A stretch of DNA of 64,000 bases from Euglena gracilis (lineage: Eukaryota; Euglenida; Euglenophyceae; Euglenales), in the NCBI GenBank assembly GCA_039621445.1, contig CP154954.1, forward strand, positions 56,936,788 to 57,000,787, written 5' to 3'. Under the pieces are notes generated by a model. That model saw nothing but the letters and a program-made list of their open reading frames with translations, did not search any database and was not told the origin of the DNA. The position numbers and the translations under genes are program-made. Of the stretch, positions 1 through 9,300 are shown piece after piece; within the stretch, counting starts at the first letter, position 1; every line of letters begins with the position of its first letter.

Positions 1-1814
1 GCTTCTTCGGCCTCCTTCAGCATCATTGCCACTTCTCGGACTGCTGCCTCGTCCGTGGTCAGCTGCCGCATCTTCTCCACCGTGGAGAGGTAGCCGTCCA
101 GCTCGTCTTCGTCTGCATCATCATCTTCCTCCTTCTTCTCTTCGTCTCCACGCCGCCTCAGGATCCACTTGGGGTCCGCGTGGAGCTGCAAGGTGTCGCG
201 CCATGGCTGGACATCCAGCCGGTTCTCCCGGAGCCACGGATACCCCAGAATCAAATCCGTGCTGATGCAGCCGTCGTACGCCACCACCTTCGTCGTCCAC
301 GTCCTCGGTCTCCGCTCCTCGTCGTCGGTCTGGGCCGCGAAGGACAGCTTCAGCTCTGCTTCTCGTTGTCCTCCGGGTAGTGCTTCTCCGCTCACCGTGC
401 GCAGCACCAAGGGTCTTGTTGCCGCGTGGAACACCGACTCCGGGAACAGCTCCTTCTTCACGAGGGAGGTCTGCGCCCCCGTATCGATCAAGGCCTTCGC
501 CTGGATCTTCATCCCGCCTGCCTCCACCTCCACGTCCATCAGCAGCTGGTAGCACCCCCCACGGTGCTCCATCCGGCCGACCGTGAACGGCCGGTTCGGG
601 AGGTGCTGCCACGGCCGCACCACCACCTTCCGCACCTTCTTCGCCTCCTCCGCCGCCGCCACTTCTTCCCGTGCCTTCTCCCCCAGGCACAGGTACCGCA
701 CCACTCCCTCCGGGATGCGGTAGGCCTCCTCCCTTGTGCACCTGCGCTCGCCGCCACTGCCTCCCAGCTGTAGCCGATGTCGTCGTACGCCGTCTGGTCC
801 TTCCACCATGCTGCCGCACTTCCCACCACAGATGACGTCGTCCAGCTCCTTCGCCATCGCGTCGCTGACCCAGAAGCGGGTCGGCTTGCGATACCCGTAC
901 TCCGCGAAGCGGCAGTAGTCGATATCCACGTACCGCACTCCGCGCAGGACTCGTCGCCACCGCAGCAAGCCAAACCTCGGGTTTTCAATCCACCACCGCG
1001 CAGGCGCCAAGTACTCCACCAGCTCCCTCGTGGCCTTCACCACCGCGTCCGCCATGCGGAGCCTCCTCTTGCGCGTGGTGAGGGCTGCGGAGTACTCGGT
1101 ACAGGGCGGGGACGCCGCGATGACCTCGAAGTAGCCGGGAGCATACTGCTCCCAGTACCTCCACTTCCTCACGTCGGCCTCGATGTCCGGCTTCCACTTC
1201 TCGTCCCAGTCCACGCTGATCACCTTGAAGCCCATCTTCTCCAGCGCTCTTCTAACACTGCCCGTTCCGGAGAACAGGTCCAGCGCCCATCTTTCCTTTT
1301 CTTCCTTCGCCCCCTTCTTCACCGGCTCTGTCTTCTCCTTCTTCGCTGGTGTTTTCTTCACCTCCTTCGCCGGTGCTTGTCTTTCTTGTGCTGGTATCTT
1401 GTGGAGTCTTGGTGATGCCTTCGGTGATGAGTTGTTGATGGCGATGACGTGGATCTTGGTAGACTCGATCCCGGTGCTGTCTTTGTTGCCGGTGCCGTCG
1501 GCGTTGATGTGGTCGATGATGTCTTCGTTTCCCGACGCCGTCGGCGTTGATGAGGTCGATGATGTCACCTTCGCCTTCGGCACGCTCGGTGATGTTGATG
1601 GGGACGATGGTGTCGGCTTCGCCTTCGACACCTGCCGCAGGCAGGGTCTCTCCCCTTCCTTTGGAGACTTCCTGCCTCTTCTCTTTCTTTAGACCAGCCG
1701 CCATCCTTCTTCTTCATACTCCACCGCTCTTACCAGCCTCGTCCCTGGTGCGGATGTCCGCTGGGGGGTTGACTGCCGATCCGGGCCCTTCCCCTCGGGA
1801 CCTGGACGGCCCCG
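1..1814 (-). CDS. M1 pol, N-terminal part: C5 cytosine DNA methyltransferase plus retropepsin (partial)
   Basis: After the gag stop (TGA at 1,815-1,817) the same frame continues as pol. A basic, Ser/Pro-rich linker leads to a C5-MTase domain. Motif I DLFSGTG lies near 1,268-1,290, the catalytic Pro-Cys motif SPPCTEYS near 1,098-1,125, an IENP segment (motif VI position) near 970-985, and a YGYRKPTRFW segment near 871-905 that resembles the conserved KPT of motif VIII-X regions. The retropepsin motif ALIDTGAQTS follows near 480-510. The reading frame then runs off the window edge toward RT. One in-frame TAA (1,689-1,691) replaces a CAA present in M2, so this copy is probably inactive. It is expected to methylate cytosine in DNA, possibly the element's own cDNA (inference). 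The TRD is short or absent. Confidence 0.85.
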
Positions 1815-2342
1815 TCATTGCTGCGTCGATGTCGTCCCGGCCGCTTCTCCTTTGCCGGAACCTTTCTCACTGCCTTTGCCTTTCCCCTTACCCTTGCCTT
1901 TGCCTTTTCCACCATCTTTCCCCTTGCCTTCGCCTTTGCCGGTCCATCCTTCATTCCACGGCTGCTGATTGCCTTTGCCTCGGCCAGCCCAGCCTTGGGC
2001 ATCGTTGGAGTCCTTGGTCTCGTCCACCTTCTTCGCTTCACCTTCCTTTTCTTTCTTCACCGCTTCCTTGTTCACTTCCTTGATGTTGGACTCCTCCTGG
2101 ACTCCTTGATTGACCTTGGTGTCGGTCTCGTCATCTTCATCTTCGACATCCACTTCCCGCTGCCATCTTGTGGGTGCCGCCGGTTTGCGGTGGGCCATCT
2201 CGGGTTCGCCCATGGTGGCGGCCCGCTGGTCCACCCTCAGCCACCGCACCATGAGGTCGTTGACTTGGGTGGCGGTGAACTCCACGGTGTCCGGGGCCAC
2301 CCGGACGATGGCTCCACCAGACAGCTTCTGCGGTCGTACACC
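1815..2342 (-). CDS. M1 gag, C-terminal part (Gly/Lys-rich tail) ending in UGA
   Basis: This segment encodes an acidic stretch followed by a GKGKGKG-type basic tail and ends ...GTTSTQQ-stop. The basic Gly/Lys tail probably binds nucleic acid in place of a zinc knuckle; no CCHC motif is visible. The upstream half of gag lies beyond C1, at 18,105-20,680. The stop is TGA followed by CGG, identical in copy M2, and pol continues in the same frame, which suggests stop-codon readthrough. Confidence 0.75.
   Translation of the reverse strand, partial: GVRPQKLSGGAIVRVAPDTVEFTATQVNDLMVRWLRVDQRAATMGEPEMAHRKPAAPTRWQREVDVEDEDDETDTKVNQGVQEESNIKEVNKEAVKKEKEGEAKKVDETKDSNDAQGWAGRGKGNQQPWNEGWTGKGEGKGKDGGKGKGKGKGKGKGSEKGSGKGEAAGTTSTQQ
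2338..2342. other. Target-site duplication ACACC, left side of C1
   Basis: ACACC here and at 18,100-18,104 flank C1. M2 has a single ACACC at the same gag position (around 43,167). Confidence 0.85.
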
Positions 2343-2758
2343 AGTGTTCGTCCCCTGACTCTATTCCCACTGCCTGTCGGCCTACTTACACCCTCCCGTG
2401 GGAACAGAACCAGGAGAGTAACAAAAAAGAAAGTCTTTCACTTAACTATTAGTTTTTATTGCCTTTGGGCTTATGCAGAGCACAAGGCAAACCAGTTGGG
2501 ATTTTGGAACTTCAGTTCCAGTTGTCTCCTATCGGAGTTCAAACCTTCAAACCTTGGTTTGCCCTTTTTGGGCTAATGAAATGTGAAACAAAATAACAAT
2601 ACCACCTGTGAAGAGAAAGGCAGATCCGAGAGAGGATAGGCTATTCCTAATTCTGCAACTTGTATTGCAGAACTTGGAATAGTACTATCTGGCATAACAT
2701 TGTACATTCTGCAGTCTGCTGCTATGCACAGTGCCATGTTCATGCTGCCTGGTACACA
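2343..2758 (-). repeat. C1 3' LTR
   Basis: 416 bp, direct repeat of 17,684-18,099 with three visible substitutions. The ends in minus orientation are TGTGT...ACACT, not the usual TG...CA. Confidence 0.9.
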
Positions 2759-2776
2759 TCCCCCTCCCAGGGCTTT
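2759..2776 (-). promoter_or_regulatory. C1 polypurine tract
   Basis: Reads CCCTGGGAGGGGGA on the minus strand directly before the 3' LTR. The same tract precedes the C4 LTR at 27,064-27,077, supporting its role as plus-strand primer. Confidence 0.75.
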
Positions 2777-3554
2777 GCCCGATTTCCTTACTGGACCAGG
2801 CCAGCAACGATTCAAGCATAGCTCTAAGACTGCGGAAGGTACACCAGGAAAGCATATCTTGGGTCTGCTTCTCCATCACAAGGTTGATAAACCAGAAAGG
2901 GAAGGAAGAGAGGGGAACCCAACAACCCAAAACGCGCAAAAGAGGTTATCCGCTTATGCGGCTAACTACTTATTGCGGTAAAGGGGTGGAAGTGGAAGAG
3001 CCCATTGGAAAATGGGGCTGGAAGGTTTCCATTCCAGAAAGTCCCATCCGCCCGGTTTGGGGTGTGCCTACGGCACTTGTGGTGGTCTCATTCCATGATC
3101 GGAAAAGATTTTAGAGGTAGGGTGTGGAAGGAGGGGCACCTGGCCAGTCATACCTGACCAGGGAAGAAAGCCTATTTACAAAACCAACTGCCGGCGACAG
3201 CGATTTTACCCGGGGGGGAAACGGGAGAGGAGTGGGGGGCTGGTCAAAAGACCTTAGGCAGAATTTTTGCTGTCTGGCAGTCTTATGGGGGCCTTAAGGC
3301 CGAAAAGTAACAAGTTGAACCTATTATTACGGTTTGCGCGCTGTACGCTGTGCGTCTTCTTAATGGCGGCCTCTAGCGCTGGGGAAGACTTCGCAGCGCG
3401 GCACGGACACGGTGTTGCCGATGGGGTATCCCCAGAGGCGTATACCTCAGAATAGCGGGCAGTAGCCCTAAAAACTGAAGATTTGGCATTTGTGCCTTGG
3501 GTGTGCAGCCTGTAGGCTGAAGGGTTGGCCTTAGCCAAAAATAATGGGGGGGTA
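2777..3554. other. C1 3' untranslated region
   Basis: Noncoding sequence between G and the C1 3' LTR. Its part nearest the LTR resembles 26,930-27,060, upstream of the C4 LTR. No gene is visible; the short ORFs here have no recognisable domain. Confidence 0.6.
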
Positions 3555-3559
3555 GGCTT

Positions 3560-3750
3560 TGCGGACTATTTACTAACCGCCTGAACCGAACTTTGTATTC
3601 CTAATTCGAACCTTTCCTCCTGTGCAGACTGCTGGCTCTGGTTATGTCATTGCATTGATTGTGTTACGTCTTTGGGGACAATTGGGATATCAAGAAAAAT
3701 TGGGAATCCGAGGATTTCAATAAAAACAAAAGAATATTCTGAGACGTCCA
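3560..3750 (+). repeat. G 5' LTR
   Basis: 191 bp, TG...CA ends, identical to 10,423-10,613 as read by eye. AATAAA occurs near its 3' end (in CAATAAAAAC), a possible polyadenylation signal. Confidence 0.95.
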
Positions 3751-3754
3751 AAGT

Positions 3755-3766
3755 TGGTCGCAGAGG
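3755..3766 (+). promoter_or_regulatory. G primer-binding site
   Basis: TGGTCGCAGAGG lies four bases after the 5' LTR. It differs by one base from the complement of a typical initiator tRNA-Met 3' end (TGGTAGCAGAGG), so that tRNA is the likely primer. Confidence 0.65.
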
Positions 3767-4195
3767 GTTGTTGTTCCAATCGTCCAAGACGTCTTCGAGG
3801 AGATTCAACATTGTTTCACTGGTTATTGAAGTTCCAGAAGTTGGTGTTCCTGAAGGCAAGGTTAACCGAGTTGCTGGTACAGAACAACACCTTCAACAGG
3901 AAGTTGACATTGAAGCTGTGGTGAACAAGTTCACAGTGGAGAATTTGTCAACAGTTGTTGTATTGGTTATTTGGTTGAGGAAGTTTGTAAGTGGTGCTGT
4001 TCACCTTGCTGTCCAGAACAAGATCCTGGTTGAGGCAAGATCTTCATCATCTTGCTGACCTGGTCCTGAACCAAGTGGTTGGTTTTCTGTTCTGGTTTCT
4101 TCAGTTTTTGTTTGTCTTTTGGGTTGGCCAGTGTTTCTGTTTCTCCCAGTTTTCAGAGCCAGTGGTTGAGTTTTTTTTGAAAGTGATCTACAGAA

Positions 4196-6352
4196 ATGTC
4201 CTCCATTGAAGATTTGGAAAGAAGGTTGCAGGAATTGGAAATCAAATCAGCCAGCAGCAGTCAGTCTGTGTTTACCCCTGTGAACCCAATCACCCAGGTT
4301 GAAACATTTCTGAAGCAAATTGTTGAACCAAATTCCAGCAACCCCAGCCAAAGTTCAACCCAAAGTTCAAGATTACCCCCTGTGAAATTGCCAGAGTTTG
4401 ATGGCACAAATTGGCCAGAGTTTTTGAAAGATTTTGGCAGATGGTTGAGGTTAACTGGTGCAGTTGCATTTGGAAATGTCCAGAAAAAGGATTGGCTGTT
4501 GGAATGTTGCACCCCTAAGGTGAAAAAACTGGTTGAAAAAGTGATGGATGAGAATGATGATTTTGAAAAAGTGCTGTTGGAAATTGCAAATTTGTTCCCA
4601 ACACTGGAAAATGACATGACTTTGAGGTCTGCCATTGACAAATTGCCAACACTTTCCCAGAACCCTGAACCCCAAGACATCAAAAAACTTTTCATTGAGT
4701 TGGACAATTTGATGGCCAGGTTGAGCCCCCAGGCCATGAGTGAACAGGAAAAGTTTTTGGTTTTGCTGAGGAAATTACACCCCAGAATGTATGCAGACAT
4801 CAGGGCAGACAGATTTTACAAACATCGTTCTGAGACATTCACAGATTTGAGAAAAACAATTTTGGAGAAAAGTTCTGAAGATTGGTTGGAGAGGAATTTG
4901 CTGAAAAAAGAAAATCTCAGACCATTGATTGAAAGACCCCCTGATCAATCTGAAAAAGTTGGTGAAAGTGTCCCAGAATCTGGAAAAGGTGGAAAATCTG
5001 GTGGAAAAGGAAAAGGCAAAGGAAAAGGCAAAGGCAAGGGTGAAAGAAAAGTTGATGACACCCCAGCCCCACGATTTGGAGCCACAATTTTCTGTCGATT
5101 TTGTCACAAAAAAGGGCATTATGAAGACAGATGTTGGTCAAAAGAAAAGTTTGAGAAAAAGAAGGCAGCAGCCCAGAAGGGGGCAGGCAAAGGGACCCCT
5201 TCGGTTCAACCCCAGGGAGTGCAAACCCAGGTTACCCCCCAGGGTGAGAACCCCAAAAAGAGAAAGGCTGATGCTTTGCAGTTGCTCCAGATGGTGTGTA
5301 AAACTTATCTTTTGCCAGTGAGGGTTTGTGGAAAGGAAATTCAAGCCATTTTGGACACTGGGGCCACCATAACTGCAGTTTCTAAGAAATGTGTTCCAGA
5401 GAATAAAATTCAACGGAGTGCTGCGGTACCCCTGCAGATCGGCAACGGGGAGTACATTTTTTTCGAAGGAGTGTGTGAGGTGAGTTTGGAGTTGGGGCGA
5501 AAAACACTAAGACTTAAAGCGGTTGTGGTTGAAACAAATGCCTTCGAGGCAGTTTTGGGGACTGACTTTACTGAAAGTGAATTTTTTGGTGGGTTGCTGA
5601 CCAGACCCCCCAGAATCATCATTGATGGTGAGGAGTTTTTACTTCAGAGCCATGATGGGGACCACACCATCAAAAGAATTTTCAGACTTTTCAAGACAGA
5701 AAGCTACACTTTGGTGAAGCCAGTGAAGACAAAAGCTTTGGATGAATTGAAGATTTCTGAGGGTCAGATTTGCATTGATCTGTTTGCAAACCACCTGAAC
5801 CACACCCAGTGTTTGTACATGACAAAAGGGAATTCAGCCTACAGGTATTCATGGGAAAAGTTGTTGTGTGACATTGGTGCTTCCAAGTTTCTGTGGGCAA
5901 ACCCCCCCTTCAGCCAACTAAGCAAGGTTGTGACCAAGTTGTGCCTGGAAGAAACAAAAATGGTCCTGGTACACCCAGACTGGGTGGACCAGTACTGGTC
6001 CCCCCTGCTGGAAAGGGTGACGGTGGCAAGGGTGAAAATTGCAAGTGGGGTTCCCTTGTTTGTGGGGGACAGGGGCAAAAAGGTGCTACCCTCCCCACTT
6101 TGGAACACTTTTGTGAGTGTTGTGGACACTGTGCAATTCAAAGTGGATTTTGAGCTTTTGGACCCAAAAATTGTCAGTTGGCTCAGAAAAGTTTCAAGGA
6201 ATTGGAGTTTGGATGAACTGAGAGGTGAGATCAGGAAGTATCCCACAGTGGATGATGGAATTCAAGTGGATTTCCCAGTTCTTCCTGATGTTCCCCCCCC
6301 TGCAGCAGGCACCCCAGCCTGCCAGTCCACCTGCAGACAAGCAAGTTTTTGA
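4196..6352 (+). CDS. G ORF1: gag, zinc knuckle, retropepsin and Dam-like domain (718 aa)
   Basis: The N-terminal coiled-coil and gag capsid-like region (about residues 1-240) contains KLPEFDGTNWPEFLKDF. A Gly/Lys-rich basic tract follows (about 260-285). The CCHC knuckle CRFCHKKGHYEDRC is at about 300-313 and the retropepsin motif AILDTGAT at about 384-391. Residues about 525-640 resemble the Dam-like methyltransferase domain known from DIRS-type retrotransposons: CIDLFANHLN near 525, an NPPF motif (WANPPFSQL) near 568, then VLVHPDW. Such a domain next to gag-protease is unusual for a Ty3/gypsy element. Whether it is catalytic is unknown. The ORF overlaps ORF2 by 128 nt in another frame; the start is the first ATG after the LTR and leader that opens this frame. 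Confidence 0.9.
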   Translation: MSSIEDLERRLQELEIKSASSSQSVFTPVNPITQVETFLKQIVEPNSSNPSQSSTQSSRLPPVKLPEFDGTNWPEFLKDFGRWLRLTGAVAFGNVQKKDWLLECCTPKVKKLVEKVMDENDDFEKVLLEIANLFPTLENDMTLRSAIDKLPTLSQNPEPQDIKKLFIELDNLMARLSPQAMSEQEKFLVLLRKLHPRMYADIRADRFYKHRSETFTDLRKTILEKSSEDWLERNLLKKENLRPLIERPPDQSEKVGESVPESGKGGKSGGKGKGKGKGKGKGERKVDDTPAPRFGATIFCRFCHKKGHYEDRCWSKEKFEKKKAAAQKGAGKGTPSVQPQGVQTQVTPQGENPKKRKADALQLLQMVCKTYLLPVRVCGKEIQAILDTGATITAVSKKCVPENKIQRSAAVPLQIGNGEYIFFEGVCEVSLELGRKTLRLKAVVVETNAFEAVLGTDFTESEFFGGLLTRPPRIIIDGEEFLLQSHDGDHTIKRIFRLFKTESYTLVKPVKTKALDELKISEGQICIDLFANHLNHTQCLYMTKGNSAYRYSWEKLLCDIGASKFLWANPPFSQLSKVVTKLCLEETKMVLVHPDWVDQYWSPLLERVTVARVKIASGVPLFVGDRGKKVLPSPLWNTFVSVVDTVQFKVDFELLDPKIVSWLRKVSRNWSLDELRGEIRKYPTVDDGIQVDFPVLPDVPPPAAGTPACQSTCRQASF

Positions 6353-9300
6353 AAGTCCAAGTTTTCCTTTGGAGAATGTTCCCCCCAAGGAATCAGATGA
6401 AAAGGTGAAAGAATGGTTGGACAATGTGGTGGTGTTTGAACCAATGAATGAGCATGAAAACATCAATTTTTTGGCTGAGTTGACCAAGGACATTGAAAGT
6501 GAGCTGAGCCTTTTTCAGGAGGTGAGAAAAGATGTGGAGGTGATGTTTTTCCAGCTGGCCCAGCCTGTGGAAGATGTGCAGTTTGCAAAACCTGTGAAAA
6601 CTCCCAAGGCAACAATCAAGATGGATGAACTCAAAAGCATTTCCCAAGTTTTGCATGAAAAGATTTGGACTTTGGAGGCCCAGAAAAAGGCTGATGAAAA
6701 AAGCAGCAAATTGTTTACTGAGAATCTGAGTGGAGAATTTGAAAAAGAAGTTGAGAAATTCAGAGACCACCCCAGGTTGTATGAGCTTTTGGTGAAATTT
6801 TCTGATGTTTTTGGACCATTGCCCACAATTTCTCAGTCCTCCCCCCTGCCAGTTTTGATGGACATTGAGCTAAAGCCTGAATGGGAAGGTAAACCCCTAA
6901 GGCAGAAGTGTTGGCCCATGCCCCAGGAGGATGAAAAAGAAATTGACCTTCAGTGTGAAGAACTGCTAAAGTCAGGGTTGATTGAGCAATTCCCGGTTGG
7001 TGAAATCCCCCAGGTGTGCAGCCCCACATTTTTGGTGGACAAAAAAGGGTCAAGTACCAGAAGGATGGTCATTCATTATGGAAAATTGAATTCCAGGAGC
7101 AAAGCACATGCAGGGTTTCTGCCAAGCATGGAGGGGTTGATTGAGGGGTTGGCCAAATGTCGGTTTAAAAGTACCCTGGACATGCGGAGTGGGTATTGGC
7201 AAATCCCAATCACCAAAAGAGCAGCAAATTTGTCTGCTTTTTGCATTCCATCTGGGAGGTGTTTTCGTCCCAAAAGGATGATGTTTGGCCTAAGTAATGC
7301 ACCGGGTATTTTTCAGGAGCTGATGGAAATTCTAACCTCCCAATGCAAAACGGATTTGAGGGTGAGAGAGATTTTGAAGGATGGACACCTGGCTTCTTTT
7401 TTTGATGACACAGGGGTTGGTGCAAACTCTGAGGAGGATCATTTGTATCTTTTGGAAAAGTGGTTTGAAGTTTGCAGAAAGAACCAAGTGAGAATCAAAT
7501 TGAGCAAATGTTCCTTTCTGAATCAGTCCATTGACTATTTGGGTTTCTCGTTGGGATGGGGAATGTGGCAGGCAAACAAAAGAAACATTGAACCAATTCT
7601 GAGTTTTCGAGTTCAGAATCAAAGGGATTTGAGGCGAATTTTGGGAGCCATGAATTTCTACCGCAGACACGTGAAAGGTTTTACTTTTGACTCAGCCCCG
7701 CTCACAGATTTGCTGAAAAAGAATGTGAAATGGAGATGGACTGAAAAGGAGGAGAGTTGTTTGAATGCATTGAAAAGGAAATTGTCTTCTCTTGATGTTT
7801 TGGGTACCCCCAGGAGTTCAGGAGAGATTGTTTTGGTGACTGACAGTTCGGATTTGGGAGGTGGTTCAGCATTGTTTCAGTGGCAAACCCTCCAACAAAC
7901 ACAAATTCCTGAGAATTTTCGAACAAGTGGGGTGAAGGTGGATGGAACCCTGAAAAACAACTACCCCAGTGAAATGAGGTTGGTGCCCTTGGGCCACTAC
8001 AACTGGAAATGGAGTGAGGCAAGAAAAAAATACACTACCTGGGAAAAGGAAATTTTGAGTGGTGTGCTGACCATTGCTTCACAAACAAGGATTTTGCAAA
8101 ATCTGCCAATTGTGTGGATGACAGACAATGAGGCAGCCACCTCTTTTCTGAAGGGTGAACCCCCCCTCAACAAAAGACTGAGAAGGATGTATGTGTTTTT
8201 GCACCAGTTCAAAATGAATATCGTTCATGTGGCAGGTTGCAAAAATGAATTGTGTGATTTTTTGTCTCGTGCTGATTTTGAGAACAAATTTGAAATTCAT
8301 TTTGAGGAAGAAGCAAGGAACGCTTTTCAGAAAATGGATGTGCAGCTTGACCTGTTTTTGCAGAAGATTTTCAGTTTGTCCCACAGAGTGCAAGTGTCAG
8401 AAAAGGATTATTTGAATTCAGAGCTGAAGGATTTTTGGGAAAAAGTGGAGGTTTCAAAACCCTGTTTCATTGACAATGAGTTTTGGTTCAGATCTGCCAA
8501 GGCCATGTATTGTGAAGGAAAATTGGTTGTTCCATCTCATTTGTTGAAAGTTTGTTTGGATGAATGTCACAAGGCAAGCAACCATGTTGGTGCTGAAAGG
8601 ACTTTGTTGTTCTTTTTGAGCCATTTTCAGTCCAAGGTTTCCAAGAAAGAAATGTTGGAAATTTGCAGGGCCATTGTGATGACATGTGAAATTTGCACCC
8701 TTTCAAAACAAAACCGACCCAGTGACCGTGGAAAGGTGGGTTCTTTACCGATTCCAACAGTGAGCAATGAAGTTTTGTGTTTGGATTTTGTGCAAATGGA
8801 CCCCTACAATGGTTTTGACTATGTGCTGACTTTGGTCGACAATTTGTCCCATTTTTGCCAATTCATCCCCACACAGAAAACGGTAACCGGAGAAGGTGTT
8901 TTGAGGCTTATTTTGGACCGGTGGATTTCTGTTTTTGGAAAACCATCTGTTGTGAGGTCTGACAACGACGTGCGATTCAGACAGCCCAGTGGTTTTTACC
9001 AGACAGCCCTGAAAGCTCTCGACGTGAAATTATCGTTTTCTCTGCCCCGGAACCCCCGATCAAACGGTTTGGTTGAAAATGTCAATAAAATGTTCTTGCA
9101 GAATATGCGAGCATTGAGTCTGTCTTCCAAGGACAAAAATTGGGTTCAGCTGATCCCGTATTGCACATTTTTGATGAATTCGCAGATTTCCCCCACAACA
9201 ATGTTGTCACCCCATGAAATGTTTTTGGGCAGACCAGCTTGGAGGTTGGAATTACCCCCAGAACCGGTGACAAATCCAGAAACCCATTCTTGGCTTTTGA

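Noticed and set aside
121-960. 279-aa minus-strand ORF, and its counterpart 41,051-41,890
   Set aside because: Alternative-frame shadow of the methyltransferase-protease frame. Both are Arg/Gly-rich and lack any motif, and the true frame shows catalytic motifs.
2343-2758. Solo LTR or SINE in M1
   Set aside because: The second copy at 17,684-18,099 with matching target duplication, primer site and purine tract shows a full LTR element.
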